Origin: Microvirga guangxiensis
Lineage (GTDB): Bacteria; Pseudomonadota; Alphaproteobacteria; Rhizobiales; Beijerinckiaceae
DNA: 64,000 bases
Assembly: GCF_900102135.1 (NCBI RefSeq)
Contig: NZ_FMVJ01000015.1
Coordinates: 1 to 64,000 of the forward strand
Direction: 5' to 3'
Under the pieces are notes generated by a model that saw only the letters and a list, made by a program, of their open reading frames with translations, did not search any database and had not been told where the DNA came from. Positions 48,322-55,890 of the stretch are shown here, in pieces. The translations under genes and the position numbers were made by a program. Numbering within the stretch: position 1 is the first letter of the stretch; every line of letters starts with the position of its first letter.

Positions 48322-48869
48322 GCATCGATACCGATCTTCGCGATTCCATGCTCAAGGCAACGCCGAACCTGCGCGCGTTCGCCATTTCTCTGACGAACAA
48401 CGTGGACCGCGCGGACGATCTGGTGCAGGAGACATTGATGCGGGCGATCGCGAACATCGCTCGCTTTCAACCCGGCACCAACATGCAGGCGTGGCTCTTC
48501 ACTATCCTGCGCAACCTTTTTCATTCCGAATACCGCAAGCGGCGGCGCGAGGTTGAGGATGCCGACGGCAAGTATGCCGCCACCCTTTCGGTTCAGCCCG
48601 ATCAAATGCCCCATCTCGACTTCGAAGACCTGCAGAGGGCGCTCGCACGGCTGCCGCACGATCAGCGTGAGGCATTGCTGCTGGTCGGAGCCTCGGGCTT
48701 TTCCTACGAGCAGGCTGCCGAGATCTGCGGCTGCGCGGTGGGCACCATCAAGAGCCGCGTCAACCGCGCCCGTAACCGCCTCGCCGAGCTCATGCACCTC
48801 GAGGATATGGACGAGGATATCGGCCCCGATCGCGTAACCCTTTCGGTGATGCACGCCGCCGTCGCCTGA
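48318..48869 (+). CDS. ecfG: EcfG general-stress sigma factor
   Basis: A 183-residue ECF15-type sigma factor. Region 2 is LTNNVDRADDLVQETLMRAI and the -10-reading helix MQAWLFTILRNLFHSEYRKR. Region 4 is LPHDQREALLLVGASGFSY with GCAVGTIKSRVNRARNRLAE. It directs RNA polymerase to GGAAC-N16-CGTT promoters, several of which occur in this window (50117, 55174). It overlaps nepR by 4 bases and is followed by a terminator. Confidence 0.93.
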   Translation: MSIDTDLRDSMLKATPNLRAFAISLTNNVDRADDLVQETLMRAIANIARFQPGTNMQAWLFTILRNLFHSEYRKRRREVEDADGKYAATLSVQPDQMPHLDFEDLQRALARLPHDQREALLLVGASGFSYEQAAEICGCAVGTIKSRVNRARNRLAELMHLEDMDEDIGPDRVTLSVMHAAVA

Positions 48870-48891
48870 GTGGAGCCTGATCCCAAACGCC

Positions 48892-48928
48892 AAAGCCCGG
48901 TGAAGCGGATGACCGCTCCCGGGCTTTT
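48892..48928 (+). terminator. Terminator after ecfG
   Basis: AAAGCCCGG (48892-48900) pairs with the CCGGGCTTT ahead of the T-run, with inner pairing of the AGCGG and CCGCT of the loop. It lies 23 bases after the stop. Confidence 0.82.
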
Positions 48929-48986
48929 CGCTTGTCGAAGCATGCGGAACGTGGCCTGCGCTGCCCTCAGGAGGCGCGCAACCGGC

Positions 48987-49268
48987 TCACCGACGCCGGA
49001 ACTGCTGATTTCCGCGTTGCGGCGGGCGGGGGCCGGACGATGCACCCGAGTCCTTGTGGCGGAAGATGAGCCTGCCCTTTTCAAGGTCGTAGGGCGACAT
49101 CTCGACGGTCACGCGGTCGCCCGCGAGCGTCTTGATGCGGTTCTTCTTCATCTTGCCGGCCGTATAGGCAATGACCTCATGGCCATTGTCGAGCTGCACG
49201 CGATAGCGCGCATCCGGCAGAATTTCGGTCACAAGTCCTTCAAAGGTGATCAGTTCTTCCTTTGCCAT
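48987..49268 (-). CDS. infA: Translation initiation factor IF-1
   Basis: A 93-residue protein from the ATG at 49268 (GAGGAAGA upstream). It has the IF-1 S1/OB fold: [20 protein letters not shown], then [20 protein letters not shown], then [20 protein letters not shown]. The C-terminal 20 residues ([20 protein letters not shown]) extend past the usual 72, as is common in alphaproteobacteria. It binds the ribosomal A site during initiation. The cspA gene lies upstream, with a terminator between. Confidence 0.93.
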   Translation of the reverse strand: MAKEELITFEGLVTEILPDARYRVQLDNGHEVIAYTAGKMKKNRIKTLAGDRVTVEMSPYDLEKGRLIFRHKDSGASSGPRPPQRGNQQFRRR

Positions 49269-49287
49269 GCAAAGTCTTCCTCGTAAC

Positions 49288-49310
49288 AAAAAAAGCCGCT
49301 CCTTAAGCGG
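49288..49310 (-). terminator. Rho-independent terminator between cspA and infA
   Basis: On the minus strand CCGCT, loop TTAAGG-like, AGCGG, then C and a run of seven T (49294-49288). It ends cspA transcripts just ahead of infA. Confidence 0.75.
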
Positions 49311-49361
49311 AACGGCCGATAAGCAAGAGAGCGTGCCAGGCACGCCCTCAAGTATCAAACC

Positions 49362-49571
49362 TTAGGCGTTCTGCAGGTTCACTGCAGAGGCGCGGCCGGT
49401 ACGCTGATCCGTCTGAAGCTCGTACGAGATCTTCTGACCCTCGCGCAGACCACGCATGCCGGCGCGCTCAAGCGCCGTTGCATGGACGAACACGTCCTTG
49501 CCGCCGTTGTCGGGCTGGATGAAACCATAACCCTTGGTTTCATTGTACCACTTCACGGTTCCCGTTTCCAT
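49362..49571 (-). CDS. cspA: Cold-shock protein (CspA family)
   Basis: A 69-residue protein with the RNA-binding motifs KGYGFIQPD (RNP1) and DVFVHATAL (RNP2). The start at 49571 follows AAAGGA. It binds single-stranded RNA or DNA and melts secondary structure. About 200 bases of upstream spacer leave room for the long leader typical of csp genes, but I could not identify a cold-box. Confidence 0.93.
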   Translation of the reverse strand: METGTVKWYNETKGYGFIQPDNGGKDVFVHATALERAGMRGLREGQKISYELQTDQRTGRASAVNLQNA

Positions 49572-49767
49572 GGGAAATCCTTTCGCTGTCGTTTGCACGT
49601 GGGCGGGGGCTTGAGGCCAATTACGCCCGCTAGTCGATATTGGTAGAGAGAAGGAACGTGCGCCCGGCAGTGCCAAAGCGGTGTAGCCCAGTCGTCCGGC
49701 CAAATGTCGATGCGAGAATAAGTAGGGGAAGGATGGGGCAATTGCAAGGCAGAACGGCTAAGCCTTC

Positions 49768-50028
49768 TTAGGTATCCCGGCTGCCGCGCAGGCTTGAAAT
49801 AAGCATCTGCAATGCCTCCTCGCCTTTGTCCGTAAAGCGGATCTCCTCCCCATCGGCTTCGATCAGCCCCCTCCCTGTCAACTCGGAAACAGCCGTGTCG
49901 CTGGCTTTGTGCCCTGCTCCGTCGCGCTGGACGACCCGCCTGACGGCCTGCCCGCTGGACAACTGGTGATAGGCAGCAAAGGCGAAGACCGCCAATGCCT
50001 CGTCGCTCAAACCCGATAGTTCCGCCAT
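49768..50028 (-). CDS. Small winged-helix-like protein, unknown
   Basis: An 86-residue protein from the ATG at 50028 (GAGGT upstream). The end reads ELTGRGLIEADGEEIRFTDK and then GEEALQMLI, which resembles a winged-helix strand-turn-strand, while the first part (LSDEALAVFAFAAYHQLSSG) is helical. I cannot name the family. It is divergent from the BON-domain gene. Confidence 0.55.
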   Translation of the reverse strand: MAELSGLSDEALAVFAFAAYHQLSSGQAVRRVVQRDGAGHKASDTAVSELTGRGLIEADGEEIRFTDKGEEALQMLISSLRGSRDT

Positions 50029-50116
50029 GGGAGACCTCTGCTCGTGAAAGCGTTGCGCCATCGTCAATGCGAACCCGGCGAACCCGTTCAACCATGGCTG
50101 TTCAAAACCCTTCGGA

Positions 50117-50141
50117 GGAACGGCTTCTGCCTCCTCACGTT
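50117..50141 (+). promoter_or_regulatory. EcfG promoter of the BON-domain gene
   Basis: GGAAC at 50117-50121, exactly 16 bases, CGTT at 50138-50141. It is a full match to the consensus, about 75 bases before the start codon used here. Confidence 0.8.
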
Positions 50142-50214
50142 GAAGGAGCAAGGCCCTGCCCGTCGGCGGGCCGTACCCATGAACGACGGCAAGAACAACG
50201 GAAGGAGCGCTCCC

Positions 50215-51012
50215 ATGGCCAATGATCGCTATCGCGATGACGACGGCTATATCGCCCGCCGAGGCTTCGGTAATGACCGCGCCGGTTACGACCGCGCCCG
50301 CGAAGACAGAACACCCAGGCGCGACTATGGGGATTCCGCCGGTTATGGCACAGGCGGCTCCGCCCGCGACTGGCGCGACGTTGTCGGCGAAGACCGTGAC
50401 TACAACGCGTCCTCCCTCTTCCGCTCCGGCGAAGGCCGGGATCGTGACCGGGACTATCGCCGTTCGGGGAGTTCATACGGATGGGATCAGGACCGTTCCG
50501 GCTCCGACACGTTCGGTCGGGGCTCCCGTGATTACAATGAGGACAGAGGGTTCTTCGAGCGCGCCGGGGACGAGGTCCGCTCCTGGTTCGGCGACGAGGA
50601 TGCCGAGCGCCGCCGTGACCGGGACATGCGCGAGGCGGGCTATCATCGCGGACGCGGACCGAAGGGCTATCAGCGTTCCGATGAGCGGATCATGGACGAT
50701 GTGAATGACCGCCTTACGGATGATCCGCATATCGATGCATCGGAAATCGAAGTCTCGGTTTCGGGCCGCGAGGTCACCTTGAGCGGCACCGTCAACAGCC
50801 GCTTCGAGAAACGGCATGCGGAGGACATCGCGGAATCCGTCTCGGGCGTCACCCATGTGCAGAACAACCTGCGCGTCCAGCAATACGCTGATATGGGCAT
50901 GGGCGGCAGCATGCTCTCCGGCGCAGGCGCGGCAGGCGCCGGAACGGTGGGCCAGCCCGAAATGAACACGGGAGGGACCGGCGACACGACAAGCCGCAAG
51001 AACCGCACCTGA
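50215..51012 (+). CDS. BON-domain protein with a long disordered N-terminus
   Basis: A 265-residue protein. The first 155 residues are Arg/Asp/Gly/Tyr-rich and look disordered (RDRDRDYRRSGSSYGWDQD). The BON domain (about 158-222) follows with DPHIDASEIEVSVSGREVTL and ESVSGVTHVQNNLRV. BON domains bind membranes or phospholipids. No signal peptide is visible. The ATG at 50215 has AAGGAG; another at 50179 is possible. The perfect EcfG promoter upstream marks it as a stress gene. Confidence 0.82.
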   Translation: MANDRYRDDDGYIARRGFGNDRAGYDRAREDRTPRRDYGDSAGYGTGGSARDWRDVVGEDRDYNASSLFRSGEGRDRDRDYRRSGSSYGWDQDRSGSDTFGRGSRDYNEDRGFFERAGDEVRSWFGDEDAERRRDRDMREAGYHRGRGPKGYQRSDERIMDDVNDRLTDDPHIDASEIEVSVSGREVTLSGTVNSRFEKRHAEDIAESVSGVTHVQNNLRVQQYADMGMGGSMLSGAGAAGAGTVGQPEMNTGGTGDTTSRKNRT

Positions 51013-51179
51013 CCCCACCGGCATTTCAGGGCGATTATCCTTCTATCCCCTGAAAGCTCGCGAGCCCCTCGCGGATGCGCCCTTTTGCTCTTGGGAGCGG
51101 GGCGCATCTGCCGTATCAGGACCTTGCCTTTTCCCTCAGACGCACGACCTCATATCTGACGGGAAGGATGAGGACGACG

Positions 51180-51557
51180 ATGGCAGGTATTTCCGTCACG
51201 CTCGAAGGTGACAACATTCAGATCGCCTTCCAGAAAGGCGAGCAGTCGACAGCGGTGGTCATGGACCCTCACGCTGCCCGCTCGCTGGTCAAGGCCCTCA
51301 GCCAGCTTCTCATCGCAATCGGCGAAAGCAGCGAAAATGCGGGAGAAGACGCTCCCGAGGAGCTGGTGGAGGTCACGTCCTCGACCATCGATGTCGGCAC
51401 CGACGAGCATGGTCTTGCCGTGGTGGGCCTGCAGGCCGGCATGATGCCCCCCTTCCTGCTTCGCCTCAAGGATGACGAAGCCAGGCACATCGCCACCAGC
51501 CTGCTTGAAATCCTGAACAGCCCGCGAGACGTAAGGGTCTCTCACGGGGACCACTAG
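51180..51557 (+). CDS. Acidic protein of unknown function
   Basis: A 125-residue soluble acidic protein starting MAGISVTLEGDNIQIAFQ. The end is LLRLKDDEARHIATSLLEIL. GAGGACG lies before the ATG at 51180; an ATG at 51168 is also possible. No family is recognised. The alternation of strands and a final helix suggests a small alpha/beta fold. Confidence 0.6.
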   Translation: MAGISVTLEGDNIQIAFQKGEQSTAVVMDPHAARSLVKALSQLLIAIGESSENAGEDAPEELVEVTSSTIDVGTDEHGLAVVGLQAGMMPPFLLRLKDDEARHIATSLLEILNSPRDVRVSHGDH

Positions 51558-51591
51558 CTTCCCGGAAGACCATATGAAGGCTTGATCCCGG

Positions 51592-51653
51592 CCATTCGAT
51601 CTGCAAAGTATTATTGCAACGTTATTTCATCAAAAACATTGCAGATCGAATGG
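51592..51653. promoter_or_regulatory. Perfect 15-bp inverted repeat in the leader of the methyltransferase gene
   Basis: CCATTCGATCTGCAA (51592-51606) and TTGCAGATCGAATGG (51639-51653) are exact inverted repeats around a 32-base AT-rich core. The second arm ends 7 bases before the ATG at 51661, where a ribosome-binding site would lie. In RNA it would form a strong hairpin covering that site. It could instead be an operator or a very small inverted-repeat element. Confidence 0.6.
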
Positions 51654-51660
51654 ATCGACC

Positions 51661-53241
51661 ATGACCAATTGGAGTTCGGGCTACGTCACGGACGTCGAGT
51701 ACACCCACGGCTTCTATAAGGGCCTGACGCCCAATCTGCTGAGCCTGTACGCACTCCTGCGCGGGGTGCAGGCTCCCGGGGCCGATCTGGAGCCGCGCAC
51801 TTATTGCGAGCTGGGCTGCGGACAGGGCTACACAGCCAATGTTCTGGCTGCCGGCAATCCGCATATCGAGTTCTATGCAACCGACTTCAATCCAAGCCAT
51901 ATTGCCGGCGCACAGGATCTGGCGCGGGCGGCCAAGCTCGGCAATGTGCATTTCTCGAACGACAGCTTCGGCGAGTATCTGCAACGCGATGACCTGCCGG
52001 ATTTCGACTTCATCACCCTTCATGGCATCTATAGCTGGATCTCGGCGGAGGCGCGGCAGGAGATCGTTCGCTTCATTGCCAGGAAGCTGAAGCCGGGCGG
52101 CATCGTCTACATCTCCTACAACTGCATGCCCGGATGGGCATCCGTCATGCCGCTCCGGCGTCTTATGATCGAGCACGCAGACATGCAGGGCGCATCCCGC
52201 CCGTTGCTGCCGCGCATTTCCGCATCTCTCGATTTCGCCGAAACGCTCAACCGTCTGGAAGCCAGCTATTTCCAAAGCCAGCCATCGCTGGCTGGTCGCA
52301 TCGAGCGCATCAAGAAGAACAATCTCAACTACGTCGCGCATGAGTATTTCAATCGCGATTTGACGCCGTTCTACTTCATGGATGTGGCCCGCGAACTGTC
52401 GGAGGCCAAACTCACATGGGTGGGTCCCGCCAGCACGACGGCGGGCCTCGACATGATCCATCTGACACAGGAGCAACGGGATCTTCTTGCCGGCATCGAC
52501 GACGTGCATTTTCGCGAGACGGTGCGCGATCACATCATCAATCAGCAGTTCCGGTCCGACATCTTCGTCAAAGGTCCTGTGAGACCTGGCGCTCAGGCCA
52601 TTACCGAGAAATGGCTGGACACGAGATTTGCGCTGACGAACGGCAATCCTTCTCAGGACATGAAGGGAAGCCGCTTCTCCATCAAACTGAACCCCGATCT
52701 CTTCAATGGCTTGGTCGCAGCCCTCACGCCAGGACCGCGCGCCTTGCGCGAGATCGCGAGCCTTCCGGAACTCGAGCGGTTCAAGCTGGATCGGATCCTC
52801 CAGGGAATCTTTTACCTGATCGATCAGAATGCCTGCCATCCTTGTCTTCCCGACCAGGGTCTCCTGGAGCGCAAGCTCCGTGCGGAGCGCTTCAACGCGG
52901 TCGCTGCGGAGCGCGTGAAGTCCGGCGCTCCCCTCAACACGTTCGCATCGCCCGTTCTTGGCGGAGGCGTGCCTCATGACCGTATCGGTGCGCTGATCTG
53001 GCTTGCGCTTCACAATGAGGAGAAGGACCTGTCCCAGGCCGTTCTGAATCATATGAATCAAGCGGGCCTCAAGGTGTCCAAAGAGGGGCAGGAGTTGAAG
53101 GGCGCAGACGAGAGCCTTCGGGTCCTCGAGGCTCATCTCGCCGTCAATGACGAGAAGGTGAGGCCGTTCTGGAAATCCCTGGGATTGCTCAGGATGGAAG
53201 GCGGGAACGCCAAGCGCGAGCAGAAGCGGATGGGCGCGTGA
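51661..53241 (+). CDS. SAM methyltransferase with regulatory domain (PF10119-type)
   Basis: A 526-residue protein. The class I SAM site is CELGCGQGYTANVLAA (about residues 49-64), with FDFITLHGIYSWISAEARQE after it. The middle (HEYFNRDLTPFYFMDVAREL) and C-terminal part fit the methyltransferase regulatory domain. The substrate is not known. There is no clear ribosome-binding site before the ATG, and a perfect hairpin lies just upstream, so translation may be controlled. Confidence 0.85.
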   Translation: MTNWSSGYVTDVEYTHGFYKGLTPNLLSLYALLRGVQAPGADLEPRTYCELGCGQGYTANVLAAGNPHIEFYATDFNPSHIAGAQDLARAAKLGNVHFSNDSFGEYLQRDDLPDFDFITLHGIYSWISAEARQEIVRFIARKLKPGGIVYISYNCMPGWASVMPLRRLMIEHADMQGASRPLLPRISASLDFAETLNRLEASYFQSQPSLAGRIERIKKNNLNYVAHEYFNRDLTPFYFMDVARELSEAKLTWVGPASTTAGLDMIHLTQEQRDLLAGIDDVHFRETVRDHIINQQFRSDIFVKGPVRPGAQAITEKWLDTRFALTNGNPSQDMKGSRFSIKLNPDLFNGLVAALTPGPRALREIASLPELERFKLDRILQGIFYLIDQNACHPCLPDQGLLERKLRAERFNAVAAERVKSGAPLNTFASPVLGGGVPHDRIGALIWLALHNEEKDLSQAVLNHMNQAGLKVSKEGQELKGADESLRVLEAHLAVNDEKVRPFWKSLGLLRMEGGNAKREQKRMGA

Positions 53242-53272
53242 TGCGCCCCCAGACCGCAAACTGAGCCGCGGC

Positions 53273-53297
53273 GGAACTTCATTACTGCCATAGGGTT
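53273..53297 (+). promoter_or_regulatory. EcfG-like promoter (variant -10)
   Basis: GGAAC at 53273-53277, 16 bases, GGTT at 53294-53297, one mismatch in the -10. It would serve the nucleotidyltransferase gene at 53340. Confidence 0.4.
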
Positions 53298-53339
53298 GTC
53301 GAACGCGGGCCACCATCGGCCCCGCTTTGGATAAGGCCT

Positions 53340-54155
53340 ATGGCAGTTCACGATCCAGACCTGACGTCGAACCCTCCCTACAGCGTCCCTGTTATGGACG
53401 CCAAGGCGGAACCGACTTTGAAATATCCTGAATCCGAGGCGTTCTATGCCGAGGCTCTGCGGGAACTGAACGAGCTCGGCCTGCCCTTCCTGCTTGCAGG
53501 AACCTATGCTCTCTCGGCCTATACCGGCATCACGCGGCCGACGAAGGATCTCGATATCTTCTGCAAGGCTGGTGACTACACGCGGGTCTTGTCGCATTTC
53601 AAAGGCCTCGGGTACTCCATTGAGATCGAGGACGAGCGCTGGCTCGGCAAAGTCTTCAAGGGCCAATATTTCTTCGATGTGATTTTTGCTTCCTCGAACG
53701 GCACCATGCCGATCGGCGATCCGTGGTTCGAGCACGCGCGACAGATCGAGGTGTTCGGCACTCCCGTGCGCATCGTGGGGCCCACCGAACTCGTCTGGTC
53801 CAAGTGCTTCATCCAGCTCCGCCATCGCTACGATGGCGCCGATGTAGCGCATACCTTTCTGAAAGCCCACGATCAGATCGACTGGCATCGCCTGCTTGCC
53901 TACATGGAAGTGCACTGGGAAGTGCTGCTGATGCACCTGCTCAACTTCCGTTGGATCTACCCGTCCGAGCGCGACAAGATTCCGAGCTGGGTCATGGACG
54001 AGTTGCTCGATCGACTGGCCAAGCAGCGCGACCTGCCTCCGCCGCAGATGAAAGTGTGCCGGGGACGGATGTTCTCGCGCGTGGATTATGAAATCGATGT
54101 GAAGCAATGGGGCTTCGCCGATGTCGGCGGCGAAGGTGAATGGCGGAATGAGTGA
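53340..54155 (+). CDS. Nucleotidyltransferase-fold protein
   Basis: A 271-residue protein. The minimal nucleotidyltransferase signs are LLAGTYALSAYTGITRPTKD, then the D-x-D pair in KDLDIFCKA and a third acidic strand in YFFDVIFASSNG. This is the layout of AbiEii/HI0074-like enzymes that transfer a nucleotide to a protein, RNA or antibiotic. The usual GS before the sheet is replaced by GT. Its end overlaps the metallophosphoesterase start, so the two are co-translated. A later ATG at 53394 is possible. Confidence 0.75.
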   Translation: MAVHDPDLTSNPPYSVPVMDAKAEPTLKYPESEAFYAEALRELNELGLPFLLAGTYALSAYTGITRPTKDLDIFCKAGDYTRVLSHFKGLGYSIEIEDERWLGKVFKGQYFFDVIFASSNGTMPIGDPWFEHARQIEVFGTPVRIVGPTELVWSKCFIQLRHRYDGADVAHTFLKAHDQIDWHRLLAYMEVHWEVLLMHLLNFRWIYPSERDKIPSWVMDELLDRLAKQRDLPPPQMKVCRGRMFSRVDYEIDVKQWGFADVGGEGEWRNE

Positions 54156-54870
54156 TGTTGAGAAGACCCTGAAGGTCGCTGCCATGGGCGACCTTCACGT
54201 GCGTGAAGACAACAGCGATTCCTATCGCGAGCTGTTCGGCGAAATCTCCAAGGAAGCAGATGTTCTCGTCCTTGCAGGCGATCTGACAGACCTTGGCAAG
54301 CCGAAGGAGGCGGAGCTTCTCGCGCAGGATCTCAAGGCATGCTCGATCCCTGTCGTGGGCGTGCTCGGCAATCACGATTACGAGTGCGGCGCGCATGAAG
54401 AAGTCGCCCACATTCTGCGCGATGCGGGCATGAAGGTTCTTGACGGGCAATCGGTGGAGATCGACGGCGTCGGCTTCGTCGGCGTGAAAGGTTTCGCCGG
54501 CGGTTTCGGACGGCGCATGCTGGGCTATTTCGGCGAGCCCGCCATGAAGCAGTTCGTCAATGAAACCATGAACGAGACGCTGCGGCTCGAGAACGCCATG
54601 AGGCAGGTTCGCGCCAAGCGCTCCATGGTCATTCTCCACTACGCGCCGGTCGTTGACACCATCGAGAGCGAGCCGCTGGAGATCTATCCTTTTCTCGGCT
54701 CCTCGCGTCTGGCGGAGACCATAGACCGGTTCAAGGTGAACGCCATCGTCCACGGCCACGCCCATCGTGGCCGCTTCGAGGGGCGCACGCCCGGCGGGCA
54801 GCCGGTCTACAACGTTGCCAAGCACATCGAGAAGCCGACCGGCAAACCCTACGCGATCTTGGACATCTGA
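54148..54870 (+). CDS. Calcineurin-like metallophosphoesterase
   Basis: A 240-residue enzyme with the full two-metal motif set: AAMGDLHVRED, LVLAGDLTDLG, GVLGNHDYECG and VHGHAHRGRFEG. It would hydrolyse a phosphodiester or phosphomonoester. Its ATG lies inside the end of the nucleotidyltransferase gene (8-base overlap). A nucleotide transferase joined to a phosphoesterase suggests addition and removal of the same group; that link is inferred from gene order only. Confidence 0.88.
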   Translation: MSDVEKTLKVAAMGDLHVREDNSDSYRELFGEISKEADVLVLAGDLTDLGKPKEAELLAQDLKACSIPVVGVLGNHDYECGAHEEVAHILRDAGMKVLDGQSVEIDGVGFVGVKGFAGGFGRRMLGYFGEPAMKQFVNETMNETLRLENAMRQVRAKRSMVILHYAPVVDTIESEPLEIYPFLGSSRLAETIDRFKVNAIVHGHAHRGRFEGRTPGGQPVYNVAKHIEKPTGKPYAILDI

Positions 54871-54873
54871 TCC

Positions 54874-55095
54874 TTAGAACCGCGTGCCCGGCGCCGTGGG
54901 GGTGCCCGGAAGATAATCGGGCTCGGAACCCGGTCCTGTCGGATCCGTGATACCGGGATCGTTCACAGGATAAGGCGTGCGCGGACCTGTCGGGCCCGTA
55001 TCCGGCATCTCATCCGGCTCGGGGCTCGGAGGCACTTCGCTCGGAATGTTTCCACCCGGAACCGGATCGTTCGTGGGCACTCCTGGATTCACCAT
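54874..55095 (-). CDS. Small proline-rich protein
   Basis: A 73-residue protein rich in Pro, Gly, Asp and Thr (VNPGVPTNDPVPGGNIPSEV, PGITDPTGPGSEPDYLPG), with no hydrophobic helix. It is probably disordered. GAGGATGGAAAGC before the ATG at 55095 provides a ribosome-binding site; ATGs at 55104 and 55110 are alternatives. It is divergent from the PfpI gene, and an EcfG-like pair lies upstream. No family is recognised. Confidence 0.5.
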   Translation of the reverse strand: MVNPGVPTNDPVPGGNIPSEVPPSPEPDEMPDTGPTGPRTPYPVNDPGITDPTGPGSEPDYLPGTPTAPGTRF

Positions 55096-55132
55096 GCTTT
55101 CCATCCTCATTGAATTGTCCGTGAACGAGGTC

Positions 55133-55157
55133 AACAGGCCCATGCAGATCGGGTTCC
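55133..55157 (-). promoter_or_regulatory. EcfG-like promoter, minus strand (variant -10)
   Basis: GGAAC (55157-55153), 16 bases, TGTT (55136-55133). One base differs from CGTT. It faces the proline-rich gene. Confidence 0.45.
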
Positions 55158-55173
55158 GCATAAGAGGTTTTCC

Positions 55174-55198
55174 GGAACCCCTGCCCCTTTCATCCGTT
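55174..55198 (+). promoter_or_regulatory. EcfG promoter of the PfpI gene
   Basis: GGAAC at 55174-55178, exactly 16 bases, CGTT at 55195-55198, a full consensus match 36 bases before the start codon. Confidence 0.8.
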
Positions 55199-55233
55199 CC
55201 ATCGCCAACCCCTGAACAACAATGGAGAATGCC

Positions 55234-55815
55234 ATGCCTGACATCCAACAGGCCAAAATCCTCATTATGGCGACAGACGGTTTCGAGCAGTCGGAACTCA
55301 TGGTGCCGCAGCAGAAGCTTTCCGAGGCCGGCGCAACGGTCGAGGTTGCCGCACCCAAATCGCGCATGAAGCCCGGTGAGATCCGCGGCTGGGACGAAAA
55401 GGATTGGGGCAAGAGCGTAAAGGTCGACAAGGATATCGAGAGCATTGATCCCTCCGCCTATGACGCGCTCGTGCTGCCCGGCGGCCAGATCAATCCCGAT
55501 AAGTTGCGCATGGAGCAGAAAGCCATCGAGATCATCCGCGCATTCTACTCGTCCGGGAAAGTGGTTGCGGCCATCTGCCATGCCCCATGGCTGCTGATCG
55601 AAGCAGGCATCATCAAGGGCAAGAAATGCACGTCCTATCAATCGATCAAGACGGACGTGGCAAATGCGGGCGGCGAGTGGCGCGATGAGACGGTGGTGAC
55701 CGATCAAGGCCTGATTACCAGCCGCAATCCCGGTGACCTCGATGCTTTCGTCAGCAAGATCATCGAGGAAGTTCGCGAAGGATCGCACAAGGATCGCCGT
55801 CACGCCGCCGAGTAA
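55234..55815 (+). CDS. DJ-1/PfpI-family protein (YhbO-like)
   Basis: A 193-residue protein from the ATG at 55234 (GGAGAA upstream). The nucleophile elbow is AAICHAPWLL with the reactive Cys, and the conserved Glu is in DGFEQSELMVP. YhbO-like members protect against carbonyl and other stress as glyoxalase or deglycase-type enzymes, though the exact reaction is disputed. The perfect EcfG promoter fits a stress role. A symmetric terminator follows. Confidence 0.9.
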   Translation: MPDIQQAKILIMATDGFEQSELMVPQQKLSEAGATVEVAAPKSRMKPGEIRGWDEKDWGKSVKVDKDIESIDPSAYDALVLPGGQINPDKLRMEQKAIEIIRAFYSSGKVVAAICHAPWLLIEAGIIKGKKCTSYQSIKTDVANAGGEWRDETVVTDQGLITSRNPGDLDAFVSKIIEEVREGSHKDRRHAAE

Positions 55816-55839
55816 TCCTCAGCGCTGTCGTCCAAGGAA

Positions 55840-55867
55840 AAAGCGGCCGGTTTTCACCGGCCGCTTT
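55840..55867. terminator. Bidirectional terminator between PfpI and Tim44 genes
   Basis: AAAGCGGCCGG (55840-55850), loop ttttca, CCGGCCGCTTT (55857-55867). A and T runs on both sides let it end both convergent genes. Confidence 0.88.
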
Positions 55868-55890
55868 CTTGTTGATGTGGAGTGTTGTTT

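Noticed and set aside
49572-49767. Cold-box or thermosensor in the cspA leader
   Set aside because: The spacer is long enough, but I could not find a defined motif or a convincing fold by eye.
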